A stretch of DNA of 64,000 bases from Venturia oleaginea (Eukaryota; Ascomycota; Dothideomycetes; Venturiales; Venturiaceae): contig JABMLP010000020.1 of the NCBI GenBank assembly GCA_013176395.1, positions 868,001 through 932,000 on the forward strand, read 5' to 3'. The notes under the pieces were generated by a model. The model did not search any database. It saw only the letters and a program-made list of their open reading frames with translations, and was not told where the DNA came from. Below are positions 23,705 through 35,746 of this stretch, piece after piece (position 1 is the stretch's first letter; every line of letters begins with the position of its first letter). The position numbers and the translations under genes are program-made.

Positions 23705-26700
23705 TTACAATGGCTTGCCGCCAATGAATTCGCTCCATTTCCTGACCTCGGATGGGATGGCGCCCTCGGTCTTTGGGAGTTTCTCGCTCATGCATCGAGC
23801 AAAGAGCTCAGCAGTCTATTACATCAAATTAGTAGTTATTCAAGAGAGACGAAACAGAAAAAGAACATACCTTTGGCTCCATGAACAATGGAACACCAAA
23901 GTCGACAGCATTTCGTCGCATAACGTAGTCCTCATCAACCAAGCTGCTAGCACGGACCTTGGCCAAGTTGAAAACACCACGGATATCATACTTGGCAAAG
24001 ACCTCACGGAGAGCACGCTTGTCCTCAACTGGGAATTCGATGACCTCAACGGAAGCACCTGGGACGCCCTTCTCAAGAGTGGCCTTGACTTCGTTGTTGG
24101 CAGCGTAGAGCTTGTATCCGAGTGGGTTGAGGTATTGAACAATCTTGGTAAGCTCAGGCTTGGTGACATCACCCCCGAAGAGGAGACCCTCACCAGGGTT
24201 TGGTAGACGGAAGTTCATGGTTGACTGCATAGCAGCCCAGTAGGCCTCGACAAGGTTGTCACCGAAGCAGGCCATCTCACCAGTCGAAGCCATCTCAACA
24301 CCAAGGAAGGGATCGGCACCAGCAAGACGAGTCCATGAGAATTGAGGGACCTTGATAGCGAGGTAATTGCGCTTGGTAGCCATGAGATCAACGGGTTCTG
24401 GGATGTCCTTTCCAACGAGAGCACGGGTTGCGACATCGATGAAGTTGGTACCGAGAACTTTGGAAGAGAATGGGAATGAACGGGAGGCACGTAGATTACA
24501 CTCGATGACCTTGAGGGCAGGCTCGCTGCCGTCTTCAGGGTTAGTCTTGATGATTTGCATGTTGAATGGTCCAGTGATCTTCCAGGCCTTGGCCACCTTT
24601 TCGGCGATCTCCTTGACACGGTCCATGATGTTCTGCTCAAGAGTGTGAGGAGGTAGAACCAGGGAAGCGTCACCGGAGTGAACACCAGCGTTCTCAATGT
24701 GCTCGGAAACGGCGTGGATGAGGAGTTTTCCTTCAGAGGCAACGGCGTCAACATCGATTTCCTGGGCACCATCGATGTACTGAGTAATGGCAACTGGGTA
24801 GTCGGGTGAGGCATCGGCAGCGGCGGTAAGCTTAACTTCGAGTTCCTTCTGGGAGCGGATGACAGTCATAGCAGCGCCAGAGAGGACGTAGGATGGACGG
24901 ACGAGCACTGGGTATCCAACAGATTCGGCAAATGCCTCGGCCTCCTTGAGAGAGGTGAGTTCCTTCCAGGCTGGCTGATCAACACCAATGCTGTCGAGGA
25001 TCTCAGAGAACTTCTGTCTATCTTCGGCTTTGTCGATATCGTTGGGGTCGGTACCAAGAACCTTGGCTTTTCCAGTCTCCTGCAACTTGAGGGCAATATT
25101 CTGAGGAAGCTGGCCACCGACAGAGACAACGACACCGGTAGCGGTCTCGAGCTCGTAGATGTCCATGACACGTTCGTAACTCAGTTCTTCAAAGTAGAGC
25201 TTGTCGGCGACATCGAAGTCAGTACTGTACGTCTCCGGGCTTTCAAATAGGGTTAGCAGGGTTTCCAGAACACATGCTTGAAGTTATCTTACTTGTAGTT
25301 GATCATAACAGTCTTCTTTCCGAGCTTGTTGAGGGAGAGGGTAGCATTGACAGCACACCAATCAAACTCGACGGATGATCCAATACGGTAGACACCGCTA
25401 CCGAGAACAAGAACTCCATGGTCGTCAAAAGTGACATCGTGGGACGAGGCGTTGTAGGTGGTGTAAAGGTAGTTAGTATCAGCTGGGAACTCAGCAGCCA
25501 GAGTATCAATCTTCTTAACCCATGGGGTAATGCCGAAGCTCTTTCTGCGTGCGCGAACCTCATCCTCAGACGATCCACAGGCCTTTGCAATCTGCTTATC
25601 AGAGAAACCCTGCTTCTTGGCCTTCACTAGAAGCTCTTTCTTCAGGCCGAACAGAGATCCAATGTCTTCGATTTCGTGAGTGGTGTCAACGATGTTTTGG
25701 AGTTTGTAGAGGAACCATTTGTCAATCTTGGTCAAGTCGTGGATCTTGTCAACAGAGTAGCCGTGCTCGAACATAGCTGTGCCAACGGCGAGCCATCTTC
25801 GGTCAGTTGGGTTGCGGAGAATGTCGTCCAAGTCCTCGAAGTGATCACCCTGGAAGCCCAAATTCTTTGGGTCAACCATACGGCATGCCTTTTGGAAAGA
25901 CTCCTCGAATGTTCGTCCGATAGCCATAACTTCACCAACAGACTTCATGGAGGAACCGATATCGCGCTTGACGTTCTGGAACTTTGCGAGATCCCATCGA
26001 GGCATCTTCGTGACAATGTAATCCAGGGACGGTTCGAAGTTGGCAGTGGTAGTCTTGGTAACAGCGTTTGGCAGTTCTGGCAAAGTGTGGCCGAGACCAA
26101 TCTTTGCGGCAGTGTATGCCAATGGGTATCCGGTAGCCTTGGAGGCCAATGCAGAAGATCGGGAAAGGCGAGCGTTGACTTCAATGACACGGTAATCGAG
26201 TCCATCTGGTTGAAGGGCATACTGAACGTTGCACTCTCCTACAACACCCAGATGGCGGACAATCTTGATAGCAGCGGATCGGAGCATGTGGTATTCCTCA
26301 TCGCTGAAGGTTTGACTGGGCGAGACGACGATACTGTCACCAGTGTGGACACCTAGGGGATCGAAGTTTTCCATGTTGCAGACGGTAATGCAGTTGTCGG
26401 AGGCGTCACGAACGACTTCATATTCTGCTTCCTTCCAGCCTCTGAGCGATTTCTCGACCAAAAGTTGAGGAGAAAGGGTGAGAGATCGAGCAGCCAAGTT
26501 GCGGAGCTCGTCCTCGTTGTTTGCAAATCCAGATCCAAGACCTCCCAAAGCGTACGCAGCACGTACGATTATGGGGTAGCCAATTTCCCGAGCAGCATCA
26601 AGAGCCTCGTCAATGGTGCCAACGGCAACAGACTCGGCGATTGGGATGTTGATTTCCTTGAGAGCTTTTGCAAATAGATCTCTGTCCTCGGAGACCTCTA

Positions 26701-27446
26701 GAGTGCGAATGCTGGTTCCCAGAACCTTAACCCCGTATCGCTCGAAAATGCCCATTTTTTGCATCTGGACACCCAAGTTGAGGGCGGTTTGGCCACCGAA
26801 ACTGAGAAAGATTCCATCTGGCTTTTCGCGCTCAATAACGTATGTGACATATTCTGGAGTGACGGGTAGGTAGTAGATCTCGTCGGCGAGGACGTGGGAG
26901 GTTTGGATGGTAGCGATGTTTGGGTTAATGAGGACAGAAGCAACGCCAGCTTCTTTGAGGGCTTTCAGAGCTTGCGAGCCTATATGATGGATTTGGTCAG
27001 TGTTCGTGTACCCAGAGCTAACTTCAATTGTGATTTTCTCCAGCTTCGCTCAAAATGCCACCATCAGGGACAGAACTGCGGTGAAGATCACACTCACCAG
27101 AATAATCAAACTCTCCAGCCTGCCCAATTGCCAATCCGCCAGATCCGATAACCAGCACTTTCTTCACATCCACCAGATCGCGGGCACCTGCAATTGCCCC
27201 GCTGTTCAGGTAGTTCTGCGAGTTTGGTGCTTCCTGGCTCTCGATCTTCCTCGTAGCAGATATAGAGAAGTTTCTGAGGTTCTTGGTGGCATTGTGGTAG
27301 GCAATTGTCTTTGGTAGCGCTCTGGCCGACACACGAGTGCTGGTGTTTAAGCTGCGGAAGCTGCTCCTCGCTGGAGCAACGGCTTGTCTAGTTGCGGACT
27401 GCAATAGTTGTCGACTCGAGCGAGAGGCCAGTCTCAATGAGGCCAT
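23705..27446 (-). CDS. CPA2: Arginine-specific carbamoyl-phosphate synthase large subunit, mitochondrial
   Basis: Makes carbamoyl phosphate from ammonia (from the small-subunit glutaminase), bicarbonate and two ATP for arginine synthesis. Four exons: 27446-27098, 26979-25293, 25239-23871 and 23815-23705; the spliced frame is 1171 residues. The first ~75 residues are Arg/Ser-rich without acids, a mitochondrial targeting sequence. Then come [21 protein letters not shown], the first ATP-grasp half ([33 protein letters not shown]), the conserved centre ending MINYNPETYSTD, the second ATP-grasp half ([28 protein letters not shown]), and a C-terminal MGS-like allosteric domain. No GATase or aspartate transcarbamylase domain is fused, which separates it from the pyrimidine CAD-type enzyme. 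Neurospora names the equivalent gene arg-3. Confidence 0.95.
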
Positions 27447-28369
27447 GTTGGGTGCTGGAGCTCCAATTCACTCAGGATGAAGGTTTGGTAGAGATGTAGC
27501 TTTTGAGAAATTTTTGGCTCTTCCCCAGCCAATTCCTCCAAAAAGGGTAAAATGTGACTGTTTTTGGTCGGTCAAAGCTTGGTCCCGGTTGCAGTAATTA
27601 GAGCCGATAACGATAAGGCGGTATGATGGAATGGCAATAGGTGAGAATTGGAAGCGGAAAAGAATGAAATGTCAGTTCGTCACGGCAGCGAGGAGCCAAT
27701 TGACCAGTATTGTATCGACTATCGACTGTCTGGCCGTGGGCAGAGTTTATTGCGATGTGGACCTCGTCATGCGGAAGAGCACCGCGTGCTTGGAAGAATA
27801 AAATTTTCAGAGGGCTGGTCATTCCTCTGGAAGAAAAATTCATAGACGGTGGAGATCCTAATGCACGACAGGGAAGACCATTCTGGGACTGATGGCGCCG
27901 TTGCACGCAATCCATCGCAGCCTACGAGCCTGCGAGGCCATCAAAATGCTCCACCTCCATCCCGCGAACTATAGAATTTTTTCAGATCAGCCTGAGATCC
28001 AGCAATGTCATAGCTCTCTCCAATCACTGCCTTCACAAAGAACCTTACCAATTCAGTCTAACCTAAAGAGATCCCTAGGAATTGACGAGAGATCCTGGTA
28101 ACCCCGTCCCAGTCTTCTTTCGTTCGGCATGCCCTTGTGAAGAAATGCGAGCATGAATTGCATTCCTGCAGCATTGTATCATCTTTTATATTGCTACCCA
28201 TTCCGCCGTTGGAAACCAACGTCGACGAATCACGTCTATGCTCCTAGGAAACGCGCCGGTTTGATATGTTCAGAAGTTTGTTAGTAGCTATTCGAAGCAG
28301 GAACTCAGGTCAATCATTCGTCGTAATATTACTATCGTTCAACACATTGGGAATCTCTGGATCCTCCTC
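27447..28369. other. Intergenic, CPA2 promoter side and LCL3 3' side
   Basis: No gene supported. The part nearest 27447 must contain the CPA2 promoter and leader. A TGACTG at 27553-27558 loosely resembles the Gcn4/CPC1 core, but one imperfect match proves nothing. Confidence 0.35.
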
Positions 28370-29319
28370 TCACTTCGAAGGCTTCGTCAACTTAATGCCA
28401 ATAGGCATACCTTTCTCCTTCTCCAAAACTCCCATCCTCTTCTTATACGCCCTTGGACTCTCCAAAGACTTCTTCTCACTACTCCCACCCATCGACCTAT
28501 CCCTAATGCCCGGAGTCGCCCACATCCCCACCTTCCTCGCCTTAGCATCTGCCTCAGCGTCCCTGTATTTCTGCTCAAACTCTCCAAACTCCGATCCATA
28601 TTTCGCCTCGTAGACCGTTGCAAGACCCCTCTTTAACATCTCAAGACCCACATCATGTCTGATCCCCCATTTCCTCACAAACACTGTGCCAACAACGCGT
28701 TCATACTGGTCGCGGCGATAGATATAAGCTCGAACGCGGCGGTGGAGTACATAACCCGTCAGAAAATCGAGGGCTTCTTTGCCAAAAGGTTGAGACGGGC
28801 GTCCAAAGTGAGCGAGTTCCGGGGCATCGATTCCCGCAAGCCGAACATGTATCTAGTCCCTCCATTAGCAAAATGTAAACAGTGCGCGCAAAACAAGAGA
28901 AGGATATCTACAGAACGTACCGTCTTCGTAATCAACTCCTTCTTGTCACTCGGCACCCTCCTCCACGTCCATCCCCACCCAGCCAACCTCCCACCAGGCG
29001 TATGAAATAACCTGAAATTATCCCCATCACCCACCCTCGTCACCATGCCAAATAAACTCCTCCTCCTAAAGAATCCAGGGCGTATGTATTCCGAGCTCGG
29101 TATCCGCCGTAGATATGTCTTATAAAGGTGTACCATAAACAACGTCGTAACCGTGAGGGCGAGCGAGGGAATTATAACAGAGGGCTGCGTATAATGTTCC
29201 CAATCGAAAGCGGTGAGAGTATGATTCCAGTCGCGACCTTTGGGTAGGTCTTCGAGGATATTATTTTCATCCTTTGGCTTTTTGGGGGAGTTGAAAGGCC
29301 ATAGGGAAGGCCATGGCAT
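28370..29319 (-). CDS. LCL3: LCL3-type membrane-anchored staphylococcal-nuclease-like endonuclease
   Basis: Exons 29319-28921 and 28852-28370 (68-nt intron GTACGT..CTAG, phase 0) give 293 residues. Residues about 46-65 form one membrane span ([20 protein letters not shown]). The SNase domain follows: [34 protein letters not shown] with the metal-binding Asp, [35 protein letters not shown] with an Arg, and the terminal KVGMWATPG. This order and length match the fungal Lcl3 family (mitochondrial in yeast; weak link to chronological lifespan). It is divergent with YOS1, with 210 bp between the start codons. Confidence 0.92.
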
Positions 29320-29529
29320 TGTTGTGCCTGTGAATAAGATTGTTTGGGTTGATTACTGGATGCGGAAGTGGTGCTTTTGGGTCCACGCACTGCCGGAGCG
29401 ACTTTCCACGTCTCCCTAACGACTCGACTTCGACCCGCGCAACTTGGCTTCTTATCCGGCCTTGAATGAAACAGATTCGACAGATCTCTCATTTCTCAGC
29501 ACATACATACCTCGAACAAATCGCACAGA
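29320..29529. promoter_or_regulatory. Short divergent promoter region between LCL3 and YOS1
   Basis: Only 210 bp separate the LCL3 start (29319) from the YOS1 start (29530), so the two genes must share this space for promoters and leaders. I see no defined site in it. Confidence 0.5.
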
Positions 29530-30020
29530 ATGGCCCTCTTCCTCCCAAGCTTCGGTCTAGGCTCACTCTTCTACGGTACCCAACACCCTCCACGCTTCTC
29601 CCTCAGAAACATAAGCTAACAAGTCCAGTCGGCGTTCTCCTCGTAAACGCAGTCGCAGTCCTCTCAGAAGACCGATTCCTAGCACGCAGTACGTGTCCCC
29701 ACCACAACCATTGAACCCCAAGCCTCCAACGCTTCCAACACACCTTCATATCGCTCCATTCTACAGACAGAGTACTAACACACCCCAAGTCGGCTGGTCA
29801 TCCAACCCCTCCACCATGGAACCATCCTTCGGCGCACCCCCAGAAGGCAGCAGCATAAAAGCAAAGATAGTAACCCTGATAACGAGTGTACGGATGTTAG
29901 CGAGGAGTACGTTTCCAATACCCTCCCTCTGCCAAATATCCGGCATACTGACTGAGACCCGTAGTTCCGCTGATAGGCATCAATACTCTAGTGATACTAT
30001 ATCTGTTTACACTCGGTTGA
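29530..30020 (+). CDS. YOS1: YOS1 / IER3IP1-like ER-Golgi transport protein
   Basis: A small gene that is easy to miss because no exon exceeds 117 nt. Exons 29530-29575, 29629-29688, 29790-29906 and 29965-30020 splice to 92 codons plus stop. The product starts MALFLPSFGLGSLFY, continues VGVLLVNAVAVLSEDRFLAR, has a Ser/Pro loop, then KIVTLITSVRMLARIPLIG and a C-terminal hydrophobic segment (INTLVILYLFTLG). This two-span layout with the LSEDRFL and RxxLRIPLI-type core is the Yos1 family, a partner of Yip1/Yif1 in COPII vesicle traffic. Size is normal for the family. Each splice restores the expected conserved sequence, which supports all three introns. Confidence 0.93.
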
Positions 30021-31121
30021 GCGATTTCGAGAGCACGAACTATGTAAGAGGAATATTACGATATGTATGAATGAGGATATGGCGCCGCGGGTCGGGATGA
30101 GCAGGTACTTGAAGGGAGGAAGAGAGGAAGGAAGAGATACGCTACTTGAGATGAATTGGTGTATTGGACTGCTGCCAAAGCATGCCGGACGATCATCGAG
30201 ACGACACGATATTCTGGTATGCTGCTGTCCGCGAGAGATCAGAATGACATCTTGCGTCTCAAGTGCTGAAGAGCAAGGATACCTCGAGATAGCATGAACG
30301 ATACTTCAAGCAAGGAGAAAAGCGCTTGTGATAAAACCATAAAAACGCCCAGGGCTCTATCTCGTATTCCTCTCCCCAATAAAACAAAATCTCAAATCCG
30401 AGCTTCTCAATTGAATCCAGCATCATCACCACTGCCCTCCTACCTTCAACCAAAATCGCAGCCACAGCCAGATACCGGACCGAAAACCAGCGGGATACCA
30501 TAAAAAAACGATTCCATCTCCACGCATCAATTCTCGGACACTAAGCAGTCTCACCTCCCTTCCCGAAATCAAAAACCCAAACATTACCCTCTCATCCACA
30601 TCATCTCACCAATAAAAACCATCACAATCAAGGCAACAAAATCTAGATTCATTCTCTCACAACAACAATCTATCATACAAGATACACAACCCTCACAACC
30701 CACGTCCCCCATCCCCTCTGCTAGCAACGAAGCTATATAGTTTGGTGATACCCAGAAAAGATCGGGGAAAACGGCGGTAACCCGTTTCGATCCAAGAAAA
30801 GACCCAACCAATTAGGTATCAAACGCCACCCACATTCCTCACTTCCCACATTCTTCACTTCCCACTCACCTCCCCTCCCCCCCTAAAAAAAAGATATAAA
30901 AAAAAAGGTACGCCATGAGCAATGCAGATGCAACTAGACGACGGAAGAAGCAATACTGACGACAACAACAACAAGTACAGGTAAACCCACATCATCAATC
31001 ATCACATCAGTCCATAGATACACCTACACACACCACCTAACCCCTACTCCCCACAACAGGGTATCAGTGCAAACTCCCCGCTCTCCAAAACGGGATACCA
31101 GTGCAAACCCTCTTCCACCAC
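30021..31121. other. Intergenic region between convergent YOS1 and creB
   Basis: Should contain both 3' ends. It has an A-rich run (about 30884-30906) and C/CA-rich low-complexity sequence, plus a near-repeated phrase (CGGGATACCAGTGCAAAC near 31091, related to 31060). No gene supported. Confidence 0.4.
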
Positions 31122-34100
31122 TCAACCCAAAAACCCAGAAAAACTCTTCTTCCGCCCCATAAACCTCGAACCATGCCCGTGCCCATGCCCATTCTCTTTA
31201 ACCTCCCTCCCACTCTTCTTCCTCTTCAACATACCCCCCCACCCCTTATCCTCAGACGAGGAGCCAACAATAGGTGCATAAGTGGGTCCGTTGTTAGGCG
31301 TCGTCTCCCTCATCACAGGCGGAGGGGTATCAGAATACGAAGACGTCGAACTGGGCGCACCTACACTGACCGGCGGCAGACGAGGCGGTGATGGATTCGA
31401 AGGAACAGAAGTAGGATGTGAACTCCCACCATAAGATTGATTATTCATGTGTGGTTCCAACGGCATGGTCTTTGAACTGGCCAATCCAAGAATAGGCGCT
31501 GGTCCGGCAGGTCCTCGAACAGCGTACTCTTCACCGGCGGTGAAAGTGGCTGAAGCACGAGGGGGAAGTTCCCCTGAACTCCTACCCTTGTCTTTGACCT
31601 TCTCTTTCTCTTTGTTCGATGACCAGAACTTAGGTTTCGCGCGCATACTCATTGATGTGTTACGGAAACGACCAAGTACTGAGTTCGTGGTACCCGGGGG
31701 CAAGTTCAACGGTGGGGGTACGGAGGCGCCGTTTTGATAGTGGTGGGCATAAGACGTGAGCGCTGGATGAGACGTGGGAGCTGGATGAGACGTAGGCGCT
31801 GGAGGGAGGCCATGATCTTCTGACAGTCCGAGACCATAAGCAGGACTCGGACTGGGTCTCCGTTTAAGTGGGGGCTTCGAATACGCGATGGGGATCGGCG
31901 ACGAGGCAGTCGCAGCGGTGGATGGCACTGGACTCCCATACTCGTCCTCTCCAGCCCTCGGACTGGCATTAGAGCTTCCGCCACCAGTCCCAGCTGGAGG
32001 CACTGCACCACCTAGTATCGGTTTTGTTCCTGCATCTCGTGCTCCTGCGTTCTCGTAAGCTCTTCGTACCTCCTCTTCTTGTCGTTTGTAGTTCTCCTTC
32101 CGCGCCTGTTCCATTTCTTTCCTCTTTAGCTTGGCAATCCGTTCGTTCTCTTTTTCTTCCAGCTTTCTCTGCTCTTTTTCTTGTTTGGCACGTTCTTTGC
32201 CCTCTCTGTGACGTTCCTTCTCTTCGCGTTCTAACCTTTCCTTTTCTTCCTTCAATCGATGTTTTTCCTCCTTTCCATCATGCTTCAGGTCCTTCTTGGC
32301 GAGTACTTCGGACTTACTCTTCTTTCGCTTGAGAAATGGTAGCCCAGGAGATGTTTGCAATGGTTCAAGGGTATGTTGGATAGGCCCAGGCGTGAGTGGA
32401 GGTGTGGCCATTGCCATTGCGGGTGTGGTCGCCACACGGTCGAGGCTGGCAAAGTGTTCGGCGTCATCAGATAAGGGTGTGGACGGCGCGTGAGGATAAT
32501 GACTACCGTTGACCACGACCCCGTTAGCCTTTGCGATTATCGGGTGGGAATCACGATTCATTTCTGTCGCTGCGGCCGCGGGGAAAATTCCTTCCGCCTC
32601 CAGTTCTGCTTGCATGGCTTCTGTGGTTGTTTCCTGGTAAAATAGCACGTACGAGGTCGCTAGGGCGTTTGGCTGCCCTTGAGCATTCAACCCCTCGCCA
32701 AAAAACTTCGTGACATACGCCTTGTCCACAGGTTCCACCATTTCATCATCAAACAGTAGCCAACCTCGATCCTGTGTCTTGATTATAGACACGTAGTGGC
32801 CATGGTATGCCCCTTGTCCAATATGTACAACCGCGCCGTAGAGCTCGTAAAGCCGGTCTGGATCTTCGGCATCGTCCGTGGTGTTGAAAAGGCGTAGATA
32901 GTACGGGTATACGACTCTGTGAAAGAGCTTCTGCAAGCGTTGCATGTCCTCGGTGTATTTGAACCGTTTCAAATGCAATGCCAGGATCCGAGGCAACCGT
33001 TTGATCTTCATCCTCTTCTCCGCCTCTTGTAAACCTCCACACCTGTCGCAATGAAATTTGTTCTTCTCACACAACATCTCTTCTTCGGAAAATCTATTCA
33101 AGCATGACGTGACCGAGGAATGCTGCTCCAAATCCACTGACAGGTCGAGGAAGACTTCATCTCTCTGTGAGATATTCTCGCATGTTAAACACCTTGTTTC
33201 CGAGGTCAGGGTTCCCTCAAACAATTCGTGCACCCACCGCGTGTTTTGCCCCGCTGTTATCGTACTGAGCGCATTCGAAAAGCCATTCTCCGATTCCACC
33301 TCTTCCATTTGCCGAGGTTTTGCTTCCATTTGTTTGGTGTATTGCTCCACATTCTCCACCACTTGATTGAGAAGCAGATTGAGAAACTCGTGCGCATCCT
33401 GATGTATCGGCGCCCGGAAATTTTCGAACTCTCTCTTTAATATCTGCAAAAGCTTGTGTGGGCTCACAATGCCTATCCGCGAATCGTGCACGATTACAGC
33501 TTCGAAGATGTCCTTCAAGCTCGTGAAGAGCGATTCCTCCATGCCATACGACGTGGAATTGTCGTAGTCCATGCACAGTACTGGGCCGTTTGCTAACGCG
33601 ACCTTCTTCTTATACTCTGACGACTCTTTGTTCTCTTCTGGTTTCGGCGCAATGCCCGTGGTAGTGACGGTTGTTATGGGTTGCTTGGACCGCGGTGATG
33701 ATGTGATTTGAGGAGACGTAAGACCGGCCTTGGTCTTGATAGGTGTGAGGCCATTTTGGAGACGTCTATCAGAGGGAGTCTCGGAGGATTGCAAGAGGGA
33801 TTGTGACGGTGATCGTGCAGGGAAATTGATGACCTGTTCGCGAAAGGGAGCAGAGTAGTATAGACATTGGATGATGGAGTTACAGTAGCTGTGAGAGTAC
33901 GGTCAGTGATGCAACTCGGATGCAAGGACCCGATTAGGTGGGCGTACCAGGTGCTGCCAAACTATTGAATCACGACGTTAGCTATGACAATGGCAACGGG
34001 CGATGGATGAGTAACATCTCACATTCTCAAAGCCAAAGAACTTGTCACTACCATCTGTTCTGTTTGGTCCAACATGGTTCGCCAGCAGCTTCTCGAGTGG

Positions 34101-34265
34101 TGTAGGCTGGGGCGCATTCGGGTCCTTCTTCGTAGGCGTGCTTCCAGCAGAAGCGCCGGCTGGATTCTACATGCGAACGACTTGTCAGCTCCACGTCGCC
34201 TGTGTACAGGAGGGGCATGTACACACCGTCGTGCCTTTCGTCCATCGCCCAAGGAAGGAAGTCAT
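31122..34265 (-). CDS. creB: CreB-type ubiquitin carboxyl-terminal hydrolase
   Basis: Deubiquitinase of the carbon-catabolite-repression pathway in filamentous fungi (partner of WD-protein CreC). Four exons: 34265-34227, 34166-34023, a 14-nt micro-exon 33961-33948, and 33888-31122; 987 residues. The Cys box is [17 protein letters not shown] with catalytic Cys66, whose codon is split by an intron. Also present are [11 protein letters not shown], the zinc-binding pairs CLTC (~299) and CDRC (~346), [19 protein letters not shown], and the His box [11 protein letters not shown] (His ~430) with [11 protein letters not shown] long Lys/Glu coiled coil (about residues 600-700) and Pro/Ser-rich tail follow, as in CreB. 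Odd point: the usual Asn of the GNTC box is Ser here, at the oxyanion-hole position. Confidence 0.93.
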
Positions 34266-35746
34266 GGTGGATGATGCCAAGATCCAGGTACCAGGCCCGT
34301 CGTGCCTTGTTCGGTATTATGCGCCCGGTATAGATCTGAGGTTCATCGATGATGCAAGTGGTTCGCAATGTGGTGGAGGGAGCGACAAATCCTTCATAGG
34401 GTTGCTTAGTGGCCTTGAAATGACGGACAGCTCGAGGCGGGAGGATCTGACTTGGTGTCGCGGTCTTGTTAATGCTTGCGTGGGGCCCGGACTTCATGAG
34501 GCGGAGGAGAAGCGAAGATGCATGTACGGCCCTGTCAGTTGGGAGCAGTATGGACACTAAGCGCCTGCAACAACAAAGATATTCAGCGAATTCACAATGG
34601 CCAGCAGCAGCTCGCGGGTCAATGGCACGGGGTAGCCCTGTGTGTGGAGGTGGTGACTTCTGACGGAGATACAGTGCCATATCCTTACAGGATCCGTGTC
34701 GGTGGTCCTCGTACAACAAAAGCAAACGTGTGACGAGGCATGGCGCACATATAAACCCTACACCCAGTAGAATACACCAGCACAACTGAGGAGACTACCA
34801 CACGGCACACGCCTTCTAGCGCCTCGGATCCGGATCTTCTAAACCACAAACCAAACGCCGTTACTACACGCCAAGTGCTGGTGGGGAGGGACTGACAAAT
34901 TCGACACTAGCTGCCTTCTAGAAGCATTCGGTGCAGATCTACATGCCATATCGTGAGGCGTCTGCCTTGGCCTGGTCAATCCTTCATCCTTCAACCCATC
35001 AACCCTTCAACCCTTCAAACCAAAGACGCCTGGATAACAGTGCCAGAGAGCGTACACCTCGAGCATGTTCCCACTGCATGGATCACCATCAGGTCTGCCA
35101 TGGTTCGTGGGGAATTCCAATCGAGACCATCTTGGGGTTCCTCGCAGCTAGTCTACAGTGACGATAATCGACTGGGAAATGAACACGGGCAGTAGGTGGC
35201 GTGGGCAGCAGGCAACCATTGCTACGAATTCATCATAACCTATTTCTGCTAAGAGGTGAGGTGCCGACACCAATGAGGGCATCGTTCTCGGAGAAGCGTC
35301 ATCTTGCAGACGGGACGGTAGGGTGAAACATTGCTACTTTAGTTCGGTCAGGAGAAGAAATCACAAAATAAATACGAGCGGCTCCCTCCGACTGTGGGGG
35401 ACCCTCCGGCCAGAGGATGTGAAAGACGACTAACCAGCAGCCTCTGAATCGCCTAGAGAATAGTCAAGAGAAAGGTGTGCTTGGATATTTCAGCTCCACT
35501 TCCATGGTTTGGTGAGGGGAAATCCTTACTAGCGAGGAAATGTTTGAAAACCAACAGATTCGCGAGCGCGATTGTGGAACGGCCATTCATCTCATGTTGA
35601 CAAGATTTCCTTGCAGTTTATCTCAAGTGCTCTCTATCGCTTAGACTGAATCAAAAGCTATTAGAGAGATGGAAGACTGTTTCACAGGACTCATGATTTA
35701 ACAGATATCATTCAATCAATTCCCATCTCTCATAGCAACAGCCACA
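34266..35746. other. Intergenic region upstream of creB and downstream of MPH1
   Basis: No gene supported. The part near 34266 is the creB promoter/leader; a minus-strand frame there is open for about 170 codons upstream of the chosen start but is not protein-like. The rest shows no recognisable element. Confidence 0.4.

Noticed and set aside
27024..27097. Continuation of the first CPA2 exon past 27098
   Set aside because: The continuation leaves the conserved carbamoyl-phosphate synthase sequence; splicing at GTGAGT (27097) to 26979 restores it.
31122..34265. Assignment to a generic USP such as Ubp with other roles
   Set aside because: The C-terminal coiled coil, the [20 protein letters not shown] stretch and overall layout match CreB better than other fungal USPs.
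34048..34785. 245-codon minus-strand frame over the creB start region
   Set aside because: It overlaps creB exons 1-2 in another frame and lacks family resemblance; a chance frame.
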